64,000 nt of DNA from Candidatus Cryptobacteroides excrementipullorum (lineage in GTDB: Bacteria > Bacteroidota > Bacteroidia > Bacteroidales > UBA932). Shown one piece after another: positions 1 to 7,332 of the stretch. Position 1 is the stretch's first letter. Each line of letters begins with the position of its first letter. The stretch lies in contig JADILZ010000040.1 in the NCBI GenBank assembly GCA_017695065.1, positions 1-64,000 on the forward strand, written 5' to 3'. Below the pieces are notes generated by a model. It saw nothing but the letters and a program-made list of their open reading frames with translations. It did not search any database and had not been told where the DNA came from. The translations under genes and the position numbers were made by a program.

Positions 1-64
1 ACTGCTTCGGTTTCCCTGCCGGAAACCTCGCTGACGTTCCGGTGCGGCCCTGAAGGGCCCTGTC
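1..64 (-). repeat. Hairpin-rich interspersed repeat, left copy (R2)
   Basis: The reverse complement of this segment matches 42035-42093 at about 55 of 59 positions. Both copies contain two small hairpins, GGCCC-TTCA-GGGCC and GGTTTCC/GGAAACC. This copy is inverted relative to the other and probably continues beyond the window. Seen directly in the sequence; function unknown. Confidence 0.8.
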
Positions 65-76
65 GCATGCCACGGG

Positions 77-137
77 CCTGCTCCTTAATAGGTAATTCGA
101 TGTAATTTAATGAATCAAATTCATCGAGTTCACGTTA
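77..137 (+). repeat. 61-nt interspersed repeat R1, copy 1
   Basis: This 61-nt stretch recurs at 30019-30079 with three mismatches, and its last 21 nt recur loosely at 42240-42260. It is AT-rich, with an imperfect dyad around AATGAAT/ATTCAT. Here it forms the leader just upstream of a truncated HU-like gene. The sequence is not coding and its function is not known. Confidence 0.85.
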
Positions 138-164
138 ATTAGTAACTTAAAAACAGAAGAAGCT

Positions 165-359
165 ATGCCATTCTACAAAAAATCGTATAACAAGCAGCAG
201 GGAGTATATTATCCCCGTGCCGTAGTACAGGGCAAGCCTGTAGAAACGGAAACCATCGCAAAGGATTTGGCGAAGATTTCCACAGTGAGCAACTCCGATG
301 TCCAGGCCGTCTTGGGCGACATTGCGGGTGTGATGCACACAATATTCAATACAATATAA
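165..359 (+). pseudogene. Truncated HU-like (HU-HIG) DNA-binding protein
   Basis: The 64-residue product starts MPFYKKSYNKQQGVYYPRAV and resembles the N-terminal half of the Bacteroidales histone-like HU-HIG family, whose members are usually over 100 residues. The part after about residue 57, normally the DNA-contacting beta arm, is missing and replaced by a short unrelated tail and a TAA stop. An AGAAGAAG stretch precedes the ATG. The downstream sequence runs directly into the 3' end of the convergent LytTR gene. I read it as a 3'-truncated remnant, though a short expressed peptide cannot be excluded. Confidence 0.6.
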
Positions 360-384
360 ACACATTTTCAAGACATGCATGATT

Positions 385-1074
385 TCATGCTTTCATCTTG
401 CGGGAGACCTCATCCTTGTATTTCCTCGATACCGGTATCTTCTCGTCCTTTACACAGACTGACTCGTCCTCTATCCCTCCGATGTAGCCCGTGTTCACGA
501 GAAAGGCCCTGTGGGTGCGTATGAACTTTTCTCCCAAAGTGTTCTCCCACTGGGAGATAGGGGTCTTGTTGCGGTATGTGGCTCCGTCGGATGCATGGAT
601 ATAGACATCGCGGTCGTTGGATTCGACATAGACGATGTCATCCACATTCAGCGACACCTTGCGCCTGTCCGAGACGAAGGAAACAGTCTCGGGGATTTTC
701 TGCGAGAGCCTGGACCGGAACCTCTGCATCAGCATGTCTCCTCCGGCAATGAGTCCCAGGATAAGAGCCGTGAAAATGGGGTTCACCCATATCTGCTTGA
801 ATTTGGATACCGGTATAATATACAGGTGTGAAACCACCATCAGGAGGAAAGTGAAAAGTATTACGGACATGGACAGGAAGAATGTATCGGCTATTCTCTT
901 TTTCCCGTGCGAGAGTGCAAGCTGCGGAATAAAGAATTTCAGGAAGAACGCCCCGGGCAGGAACAGTGTCCCCAGGAAGACGGACTCCATGAAGGAATAG
1001 TCGAAGCTCACAAAAATCAACGCGAGCAGCAGCAGTGCGAGCATGACATAACCTATTTCGATCAGGAGTTTCAT
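385..1074 (-). CDS. Membrane-anchored LytTR-family transcriptional regulator
   Basis: The protein has 229 residues: four predicted transmembrane segments in the first ~115 residues, then a LytTR DNA-binding domain at about 128-225 (VDDIVYVESNDRDVYIH, FIRTHRAFLVN). It lacks a response-regulator receiver domain, so it probably senses a membrane or envelope signal directly, as in other membrane-LytTR proteins of Bacteroidota. A -7 element lies 28 nt upstream of the ATG. The divergent neighbour is a small MotA/ExbB-like membrane protein. Targets cannot be inferred from the sequence. Confidence 0.85.
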   Translation of the reverse strand: MKLLIEIGYVMLALLLLALIFVSFDYSFMESVFLGTLFLPGAFFLKFFIPQLALSHGKKRIADTFFLSMSVILFTFLLMVVSHLYIIPVSKFKQIWVNPIFTALILGLIAGGDMLMQRFRSRLSQKIPETVSFVSDRRKVSLNVDDIVYVESNDRDVYIHASDGATYRNKTPISQWENTLGEKFIRTHRAFLVNTGYIGGIEDESVCVKDEKIPVSRKYKDEVSRKMKA

Positions 1075-1101
1075 CTTCAGCCTTCAAATCTGTTACGGCG
1101 G

Positions 1102-1109
1102 CAAATTTA
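1102..1109 (-). promoter_or_regulatory. Bacteroidota -7 element for the LytTR gene
   Basis: On the minus strand this reads TAAATTTG, a full match to the sigma-ABfr -7 consensus TAnnTTTG, 28 nt before the LytTR start codon. No clear -33 TTTG box was identified. Confidence 0.55.
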
Positions 1110-1217
1110 ATAAAATATCCGGTGTCAGGACAGCGCACGCCCCTGCCATATCCCTGTACAAGTGGATTCGGACCGTGAAGGAGGGGATTTAAACTTGCCC
1201 GTTAATGCCTCTTGCCG

Positions 1218-1225
1218 TAATTTTG
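1218..1225 (+). promoter_or_regulatory. Bacteroidota -7 element for the MotA/ExbB-like gene
   Basis: TAATTTTG matches TAnnTTTG and lies 28 nt upstream of the ATG at 1254. Confidence 0.5.
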
Positions 1226-1253
1226 TCCGAAACAACATTAAAAATTTTCTGTC

Positions 1254-1577
1254 ATGAAAAACATTATCGGTTATTTTCTTCAGGGTGGCCTTGGCGGCAT
1301 GTGCGTGATTACCCTGATTCTTGTCGCGATATTCTTCGCTGCCTGGAAAGCTCCGGCCTGGGTGCGCAACCTCGGCAGACTCGGCTTCATGGCCGGATTC
1401 ATCTGGACTATGATGGGTATCTTCCAGATGCTCGACTATCTCGGGCAGAATCCGGATACCGGGGCCGGTATCATATACGGAGGCCTCAAGGTGGCTATGA
1501 TTCCTCTCCTGTACAGCAGTTTTGTTTATGTCGTGGCCCTGATAATCAATACTGTCCAGAAGCCGAGGCTCTACTGA
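1254..1577 (+). CDS. Small MotA/TolQ/ExbB-like membrane protein
   Basis: The 107-residue protein has three hydrophobic segments (about 13-30, 43-62, 81-101). It resembles the short Bacteroidales proteins labelled MotA/TolQ/ExbB proton-channel-like, with features such as GGLGGMCVITLILVAIFF, a WKAPAWVRNLG loop and a GGLKVAMIPLLYSSFVY segment. It is too short to hold a complete ExbB, and no ExbD partner is nearby. Its function is unknown. It is transcribed divergently from the LytTR regulator and may be a target of it (inference from position only). Confidence 0.6.
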   Translation: MKNIIGYFLQGGLGGMCVITLILVAIFFAAWKAPAWVRNLGRLGFMAGFIWTMMGIFQMLDYLGQNPDTGAGIIYGGLKVAMIPLLYSSFVYVVALIINTVQKPRLY

Positions 1578-1644
1578 CCCGGTTTCCGGACGGAGAAAAT
1601 CCATGAACATTTCCACGTCCCGGCGGTTATTCCACAGATTTTTG

Positions 1645-1652
1645 TATGTTTG
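1645..1652 (+). promoter_or_regulatory. -7 element for the fucosidase gene
   Basis: TATGTTTG matches TAnnTTTG, 44 nt upstream of the chosen ATG at 1697. It supports that ATG over an upstream ATG at 1646, which would lie inside the promoter element. Confidence 0.5.
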
Positions 1653-1696
1653 CATTCGGTAAACTGAAACTGTGTAACCGAAAAGCGTTGAATACA

Positions 1697-3019
1697 ATGA
1701 AAAGAATCATCTATCCGATCCTGGCCCTGGGGCTTTCTGCCCTGGCGGCCGGGAGGCTGTCTGCGGACAACGGCATTCCGGGCTACAGGCCCACTGAGGA
1801 GATTGTAAAGGCCCAGGAGGAGTTCCAGGACAACAAGTTCGGTATCTTCCTGCACTGGGGAATCTACAGTATGACCGCCCAGGGCGAATGGTACATGAAC
1901 AATGCCGGCATCGACTGGCGCGAATACGCGAAACTCGCGTCCGGCTTCTACCCTTCACGCTTCGATGCAGCGGAGTGGGTGTCGGCCATAAAGGCCTCGG
2001 GGGCGAAGTACATCTGCATCACGTCCAGGCATCATGACGGCTTCTCCATGTTCGGCACGGAATATTCCGACTTCAATATCGTGGATGCTACCCCGTTCGG
2101 GCGCGATGTGCTCAAGGAACTTGCGGACGAGTGCAGCAGGCAGGGCATCAAGCTGCATTTCTACTACTCGCATATCGACTGGCGCAGGTCTGACTATCCG
2201 AAAGGAAGGACAGGTCTCAATACCGGGTGCGACCGCTCGCAGGAGAACTGGGACAGCTATTTCACTTTCATGAACAACCAACTTACCGAGCTCCTTACCG
2301 ATTACGGCCCTGTCGGGGCTATCTGGTTTGACGGAAAGTGGGACCAGGACGGCAACCCGGATTTCGACTGGCAGCTTGACGAGCAGTATGCCCTGATACA
2401 CAGGCTCCAGCCGTCCTGCCTTATCGCCAACAACCACCACGAGACCCCGTTCCCGGGCGAGAACATACAGATTTTCGAGCGGGACCTCCCGGGCGAGAAC
2501 AAGGCCGGCCTTTCTGGCCAGGATGTCAGCCGGCTGCCTCTCGAGACATGCGAGACAATGAACGGGATGTGGGGGTACAAGATACAGGACCAGAACTACA
2601 AGAGCACGAAGGAGCTTATCCATCTCCTGGTGCGTGCGGCCGGCAGGAATGCCAACCTTCTCCTAAACATAGGGCCTCAGCCGAACGGGGAGCTTCCGGA
2701 GGTGGCTGTTCAGCGCCTGAGTGAGATAGGGGAGTGGATGAAGAAATACGGGGAGACCATCTACGGTACACGGATCGGGTCTGTGGCCCCTCACCCGTGG
2801 GGCGTCTCCACTTCAAAAGATAATATCCAGTATATTCATATACTTGAATATCAGGACGATACAATATTCCTTCCTGTTAAGGGAAAAGTCAGGTCAGCCG
2901 AGTGTCTGAACAGCGGGGAGACCTTGAAATTCTCTAAGAATGACAACGGTATAGTGGTCACCCTTTCCAAAGTTCCTGACGAAATAGACTACATAGTCAA
3001 ACTGACAATGGCGGAATAA
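1697..3019 (+). CDS. Secreted alpha-L-fucosidase, GH29
   Basis: This glycosidase removes terminal L-fucose from glycans. The 440-residue protein begins with a hydrophobic signal peptide (about 1-23). It then shows GH29 landmarks: FGIFLHWGIYS near residue 48, SRHHDGFSMF near 110, and the nucleophile loop AIWFDGKWDQDG with Asp212 as the likely catalytic nucleophile. The acid/base residue is less conserved in this family and was not assigned. The gene stands alone, with its own -7 element and a hairpin after the stop. The neighbours give no SusC/SusD context, so it is a solitary, probably periplasmic or surface enzyme. Confidence 0.93.
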   Translation: MKRIIYPILALGLSALAAGRLSADNGIPGYRPTEEIVKAQEEFQDNKFGIFLHWGIYSMTAQGEWYMNNAGIDWREYAKLASGFYPSRFDAAEWVSAIKASGAKYICITSRHHDGFSMFGTEYSDFNIVDATPFGRDVLKELADECSRQGIKLHFYYSHIDWRRSDYPKGRTGLNTGCDRSQENWDSYFTFMNNQLTELLTDYGPVGAIWFDGKWDQDGNPDFDWQLDEQYALIHRLQPSCLIANNHHETPFPGENIQIFERDLPGENKAGLSGQDVSRLPLETCETMNGMWGYKIQDQNYKSTKELIHLLVRAAGRNANLLLNIGPQPNGELPEVAVQRLSEIGEWMKKYGETIYGTRIGSVAPHPWGVSTSKDNIQYIHILEYQDDTIFLPVKGKVRSAECLNSGETLKFSKNDNGIVVTLSKVPDEIDYIVKLTMAE

Positions 3020-3025
3020 CCCGCC

Positions 3026-3046
3026 GCATGCCCCGCCGGGGCATGC
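3026..3046. terminator. Perfect hairpin after the fucosidase gene
   Basis: GCATGCCCC-GCC-GGGGCATGC forms a 9-bp perfect stem 7 nt after the fucosidase stop. No T-run follows, so it may be a transcript-end stabiliser rather than an intrinsic terminator. The GCATGCC motif also appears beside the R1 and R2 repeats. Confidence 0.5.
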
Positions 3047-3072
3047 GCAGAATGTGACTGGTGGCAGATTGG

Positions 3073-3110
3073 TTTTTCAGGCAGGAAAATAGATTTTCCT
3101 ACCTGAAAAA
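3073..3110. terminator. Bidirectional stem-loop between fucosidase and trkA
   Basis: An inverted repeat with 18-nt arms and one mismatch (TTTTTCAGG...CCTGAAAAA; AGGAAAAT...ATTTTCCT), flanked by A/T runs on both sides. It overlaps the last codons of trkA and can end transcription from both convergent genes. Confidence 0.65.
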
Positions 3111-4457
3111 CTTGTCCACTTCCTTTACCGCCTGCGGCAGCGCAAACACCGCCACCCTGTCATAAGCCTTTATCTCCGTGTCGCCGACAGCGATGAAAGC
3201 CTCGTTGCCACGTATTACACCGCCAATGATGGCGTTTTTCGGAAATCCTATGTCTTTCAGCTTGCCCTTGGTGATCCAGCTTCCCGGAGAGACAATATAC
3301 TCGAGCACTTCAGCATTGGTTCCGCTCATGTACTTAATGAAGCGAACCTTGCTGCTGAGGGTGAACTTGAAGATCCTTCCTGCAGTGATCAGCTTCTTGT
3401 TGATGATGGCATCCACACCCATCTCTTCCGCCAGGCGGATATACTCTATGTTTTCCACCTCGGCTATGGTGCGGCTGACACCGAGCTTCTTGGCAGCGAC
3501 ACAAGCCAGGATATTGGTCTCGGTATTGCTCGTCACAGCCACGAAGGCGTCGTAATTCTTGATGCCCTCCTCGAGAAGCATGTCGGAGTTCCTCCCGTCG
3601 CCGTTCACCACGGTGACATTGCTTCCGAGCTTTTCTGACAGTTCCACGCACCTGTCCTTCTTAAGTTCTATTATCTTGATGGAGTCAATCTGCCTGTAAA
3701 GCTGCTGTGCCACCATCTCCCCGATAGGCCCCCCGCCGAGGATCATGAGCTTGTCCACCTCGATGTTGCTCTTGCCTATGTATTTCATTATCTGGTCGAT
3801 ACCTTCCCTCTTGGAGATGATGAACACCAGGTCATGATATTTGAATTTGGTATCGACACTCGGGATGATGGTCTCGCTGTTCCTGGCCATGGCCACGACC
3901 CTGAACGGCAGGTCGGCAGGAGTGGCGACACCCACGAAATCAATCAGCCTCATGTCTATGAGAGGGGAGTCCTCCTCCAGCTTGAACACTGCCATCTGGA
4001 GCTTCCCGCGTGCGAAGTCCATGGATTCCGTCGATGCAGTCCTCTTCAGCAGATCCACAATCTCCCCCGCAGCTATCTTCTCCGGGTAAAAGAGCAGGTC
4101 GATGCCCATTTCCGTGAAAAGGTATTTGTTCTCATAGGTGAGATATTCTTCGTTGTTGACCCTTGCCGTCGCCTTCTTGCTGCCGAGTTTCTTTGCGAGC
4201 ATGGCGCTGACTATATTGACATCCTGCGACGCCGAAGGGCTTACCGCTATGAAAAGGTCCGCATCTTCCACCCCGGCTTCCTTGAGCACCCGTATGGAGG
4301 ACGGGTTCCCGGTCACTGTCATCACATCGGTATTTTCGGACAATGCATCAAGCCTGCCCTGGTCAATGTCTATGATAGTCAAATCATTGGACTCGCTGCT
4401 GAGCATCTTGGCAAGGTGGGATCCCACTTCGCCGGCCCCTGCTATGATTATCTTCAT
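3099..4457 (-). CDS. trkA: Trk potassium uptake regulator TrkA
   Basis: TrkA is the cytoplasmic nucleotide-binding subunit of the Trk/Ktr K+ uptake system. The 452-residue protein has two RCK modules, each a Rossmann NAD(H)-binding fold (IIIAGAGEVGSHLA at the N-terminus; LMILGGGPIGEMVA near 238) followed by a TrkA-C domain. Length matches the family. The membrane subunit TrkH, often next to it in Bacteroidales, is not in this window. The gene overlaps the hairpin shared with the convergent fucosidase gene. Confidence 0.93.
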   Translation of the reverse strand: MKIIIAGAGEVGSHLAKMLSSESNDLTIIDIDQGRLDALSENTDVMTVTGNPSSIRVLKEAGVEDADLFIAVSPSASQDVNIVSAMLAKKLGSKKATARVNNEEYLTYENKYLFTEMGIDLLFYPEKIAAGEIVDLLKRTASTESMDFARGKLQMAVFKLEEDSPLIDMRLIDFVGVATPADLPFRVVAMARNSETIIPSVDTKFKYHDLVFIISKREGIDQIMKYIGKSNIEVDKLMILGGGPIGEMVAQQLYRQIDSIKIIELKKDRCVELSEKLGSNVTVVNGDGRNSDMLLEEGIKNYDAFVAVTSNTETNILACVAAKKLGVSRTIAEVENIEYIRLAEEMGVDAIINKKLITAGRIFKFTLSSKVRFIKYMSGTNAEVLEYIVSPGSWITKGKLKDIGFPKNAIIGGVIRGNEAFIAVGDTEIKAYDRVAVFALPQAVKEVDKFFR

Positions 4458-4562
4458 CTTTATATCCTGAAAGAAACAACGGCGAAGATATAAAAATTTC
4501 CCGAATTGGGCCGTATGTGCATGGCGGTATTGTCCGGGGCCGTATGCCCCACGGGGGAGGCG

Positions 4563-5684
4563 TTATTTCCCCGGGTCACATTTCAGCCCTGCCAAAGCCC
4601 TGGGTATCATCCATTTCCGGTAGAATCCCCGGATGGTGACCTTCTCCGGACTGTCCTCCAGAAATGACATTATCCGCAATCTGTCCGGATCCCTGCGCAT
4701 TTTCCTGAAATCCCTGTGCGCCCTGAGCACCGCATTGAAATACCGCGGGCGGAAGGTGAGCAGGTAAACCGCAGCCGAAAGCCCGTCCAGAAGCATCCTG
4801 GTGAAGATTGTCCTCCCGGCCCTGGTGATTCCCTCTACGGCCGCATCCTGTATGTCCGTCCTCTTCCTTCCGTGCCCTGATTCCCTGCCGTATGCCGAGA
4901 GGCTGCCGCAGTGCGCCTCAAGGGCGTATGTGAATGCCAGGTTGTTTGAAAGCATCAGAAGGTTGTTCCTGTAGTTGAGGTACAGCTTCCACGGCGAGTT
5001 GGCCGGGAGAGTCCCGCCTCCTACATGGTAAACGACTGAGCCCGGGACTGTCACGACACTGTAGCCTGCAAGCTGGGCCCTCCAGCACAGGTCAATTTCC
5101 TCCTGGTGGGCAAAGAACCGTTCGTCGAGTCCGCCGAGTCTCCTGTACAGCTCCGAGCGTATCATCAGGCACGCCCCGCTCGCCCAGAACACAGGGGACG
5201 GGGTGTCGTACTGTCCGCTGTCTTTCTCCACTTTACGGAGTACTCTGCCCCTGCAGAACGGGTAACCGTACCTGTCTATGTAGCCTCCTGCCGCCCCGGC
5301 ATATTCAAACATGCTCCTGTCCTGGTATGAGTGCAGCTTCGGGGCGCAGATACCGCACTCCGGATGCGTGTCCATCCACTCTTCGAGCGGGGAGAGCCAG
5401 CCGGCAGGTACGTCGATGTCTGAGTTCAGGAGCACAAAGTATTCAGCATCGGTCTGGAACAGTGCGCGGTTGTACCCTCCTGTAAAACCGTAGTTCTTGT
5501 CGAACCTGATTGTCTTCACCTTTGGAAAGTCATAGAGCATCAGCTTCATGGAGCCGTCCGTGGAAGCGTTGTCTGCTACTGTCACCTCTGCGTCGCATCC
5601 CTGCAGGGATGCGATGAGCCCCGGGAGGAATTTCCTGAGGAACTTCTCCCCGTTCCAGTTCAATATCACTACCGCTGTCTTCAT
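4563..5684 (-). CDS. Family 2 glycosyltransferase
   Basis: The 373-residue protein has a GT-A fold N-terminus: MKTAVVILNWNGEKFLRKFL, the DNASTDGS donor-binding region near 38-45, and a DxD-like LNSDIDV at about 86-92. A hydrophobic C-terminal region follows. The pattern (VVYHVGGGTL, YLNYRNNLLML) is that of rhamnosyl/dTDP-sugar-like GT2 enzymes, but donor and acceptor cannot be assigned. The start at 5684 was chosen because the MKTAVVILNWNG start is standard and AAGAAG precedes it; an upstream ATG would overlap the EamA gene. Confidence 0.85.
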   Translation of the reverse strand: MKTAVVILNWNGEKFLRKFLPGLIASLQGCDAEVTVADNASTDGSMKLMLYDFPKVKTIRFDKNYGFTGGYNRALFQTDAEYFVLLNSDIDVPAGWLSPLEEWMDTHPECGICAPKLHSYQDRSMFEYAGAAGGYIDRYGYPFCRGRVLRKVEKDSGQYDTPSPVFWASGACLMIRSELYRRLGGLDERFFAHQEEIDLCWRAQLAGYSVVTVPGSVVYHVGGGTLPANSPWKLYLNYRNNLLMLSNNLAFTYALEAHCGSLSAYGRESGHGRKRTDIQDAAVEGITRAGRTIFTRMLLDGLSAAVYLLTFRPRYFNAVLRAHRDFRKMRRDPDRLRIMSFLEDSPEKVTIRGFYRKWMIPRALAGLKCDPGK

Positions 5685-5710
5685 TCTTCTTATGTTAAAA
5701 CTTTTGCCTG

Positions 5711-6649
5711 TCACCTGGAGCCTAACCAGATGAACAGCATTCCGGCCAGTATGAGAATCAGGTCAACAGCCTTTGTCCTGAGGTTCTTCTCATGCAGGAT
5801 AAGCGCCCCGCATGCAAACGAGACTATTACCGAGCCCCTCCGCACCAGGGATACCACCGAAATCATCGAGTCCGGCTGGTTCAGGGCCGAAAAATAGGCG
5901 AAGTCCGCTGCCGAAAGGAATACCGAAATCAGCGGAATGGCCCAGCTCCACCGGAAAGGTGTCGTCCTGTTCCTGTTGGGGTACCAGAGTGCAAGGCAGA
6001 CCGCACCCATCATCAGGAGCTGGTAGAGGTTGTACCAGCTCTGCACGAACATAGGTCCGAGCTGGCCGAGGATATATTTGTCGTAAAGTCCGCTTATGGC
6101 TCCTGTGACAGCTGCGGCGGCTATGGCCCACACCCATCTGTTGTGCCTGAAGTCCACCTGTTCCTTCTTGCTCGAGCGGCTGAGGAGGAACAGGGACACT
6201 ACCGACAGCAGGACTCCGGTCCACTGGTAGGCGTTGAGCCTCTCTCCGAAAACGAGCATCGCACCCACCAGGACAAGCACAGGCCTCGTGGCGTTGATGG
6301 GCCCCACCGTGGTGAGCGGGAGATGTTTCATCCCGAAGTATCCGAATATCCATGAGGTCAGGACAATGACCGACTTGACTATTATCAGCAGATGTGCGTG
6401 CAGGACAGAATGTTCCTGCGCCCCGGAAGTCTCCGGGTGCCCGGCATACGGGGCATTGTCCAGGAAAGTGCCTGAGAACCACCCTGTTCCCAGTACTCCG
6501 TCGATGATGAAGGGAGAGAAGATCAGGGTGGAGAAAAGGGTATTCAGAAACAGCACCGGAAGGACCGCATTGTCCCTCAGTGCTGTCTTCTTTGATGTGT
6601 CATACAGGCCGAGAAGTCCTGCGGACACGAATGCAAGCAGAAGCCACAT
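5711..6649 (-). CDS. EamA/DMT-superfamily transporter
   Basis: About 312 residues with ten hydrophobic helices in two repeated halves, as in drug/metabolite transporters of the EamA type. Typical elements include PINATRPVLVLVGAMLVFGERL in the first half and SLVRRGSVIVSFACGALILHEK in the second. Substrate unknown. The start at 6649 (MWLLLAFVSAG) places the first helix at the N-terminus. The gene ends 26 nt before the glycosyltransferase start and probably shares its transcript. Confidence 0.82.
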   Translation of the reverse strand: MWLLLAFVSAGLLGLYDTSKKTALRDNAVLPVLFLNTLFSTLIFSPFIIDGVLGTGWFSGTFLDNAPYAGHPETSGAQEHSVLHAHLLIIVKSVIVLTSWIFGYFGMKHLPLTTVGPINATRPVLVLVGAMLVFGERLNAYQWTGVLLSVVSLFLLSRSSKKEQVDFRHNRWVWAIAAAAVTGAISGLYDKYILGQLGPMFVQSWYNLYQLLMMGAVCLALWYPNRNRTTPFRWSWAIPLISVFLSAADFAYFSALNQPDSMISVVSLVRRGSVIVSFACGALILHEKNLRTKAVDLILILAGMLFIWLGSR

Positions 6650-6660
6650 GCCACGGCCTT

Positions 6661-7299
6661 CTATTCGTCCTTGTGGCAACGGCCTTCGCCGTGTCCGCCG
6701 CAGCACCCGCCTTCATGGTGCCCTTCGCCATGTCCTCCGCAACATTCATGGCCTTCTTCATGTTCATGGTGGCCGCAGCATCCTCCTTCGCCATGTCCGC
6801 CGCAGCAGCATGAATGCACGTTCTCGCCGTGAAGCCCGTCGTGGAGTTCCTTCTCGGTGGCTTCCCTCACGAAGAGTATCTCTCCGGAGAAGTTAAGTGT
6901 CTTGCCGGCCATAGGGGAGTTCAGGTCCATCTTCACATAGTCCTGGTGCACTTCCAGCACCTTACCCGGGACCACCCCGCCTCTGCCGTTGAGCATCGGG
7001 ATTGTAGTCCCCGGGACCAGAAGTCCTTCCTGTATCACACCGTTCACTTCGAAGGCCTGCTTCGGCAGGTCTATGATCCTGTCAGGGTCCACTTCACCGT
7101 AGCCTTCTGAAGGCGTGAGGGTAAATGAGAATTTCTCACCGGGCTCAAGGCCTTCGACCCCGGATTCGAATTTGGCCAGGAGAGCCCCTGTGCCGTGTAT
7201 ATAGTCGAGCGGTCTTTCTTTTGTGGTCCTGTCCACAATCTCTCCGTCCACTTCGAGCTCGTAGCATAGCCCTACGACTTTGTTCTGTCCTATTTTCAT
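6661..7299 (-). CDS. FKBP-type peptidyl-prolyl isomerase, SlyD-like, metal-binding tail
   Basis: The protein is a cis-trans prolyl isomerase and chaperone of the SlyD group. Residues 1-150 carry the FKBP domain with an inserted IF domain (MKIGQNKVVGLCYELEVDGE, GTGALLAKFESGVEGLEPGE, PSEGYGE). Residues about 160-212 form a tail rich in Cys, His, Gly and Glu, with repeated CCGGHGEG-like units, expected to bind Ni, Zn or similar metals, as the SlyD tail does in enterobacteria. The tail is longer than the folded domain needs and looks like it grew by short tandem duplications. Confidence 0.9.
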   Translation of the reverse strand: MKIGQNKVVGLCYELEVDGEIVDRTTKERPLDYIHGTGALLAKFESGVEGLEPGEKFSFTLTPSEGYGEVDPDRIIDLPKQAFEVNGVIQEGLLVPGTTIPMLNGRGGVVPGKVLEVHQDYVKMDLNSPMAGKTLNFSGEILFVREATEKELHDGLHGENVHSCCCGGHGEGGCCGHHEHEEGHECCGGHGEGHHEGGCCGGHGEGRCHKDE

Positions 7300-7332
7300 G
7301 ATATCGTGTATGTTATGTTTGCCTTATCTGTG

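Noticed and set aside
1955..2623. 222-codon minus-strand frame in the fucosidase gene
   Set aside because: Antisense to an intact GH29 gene; no recognisable domain or ribosome site.
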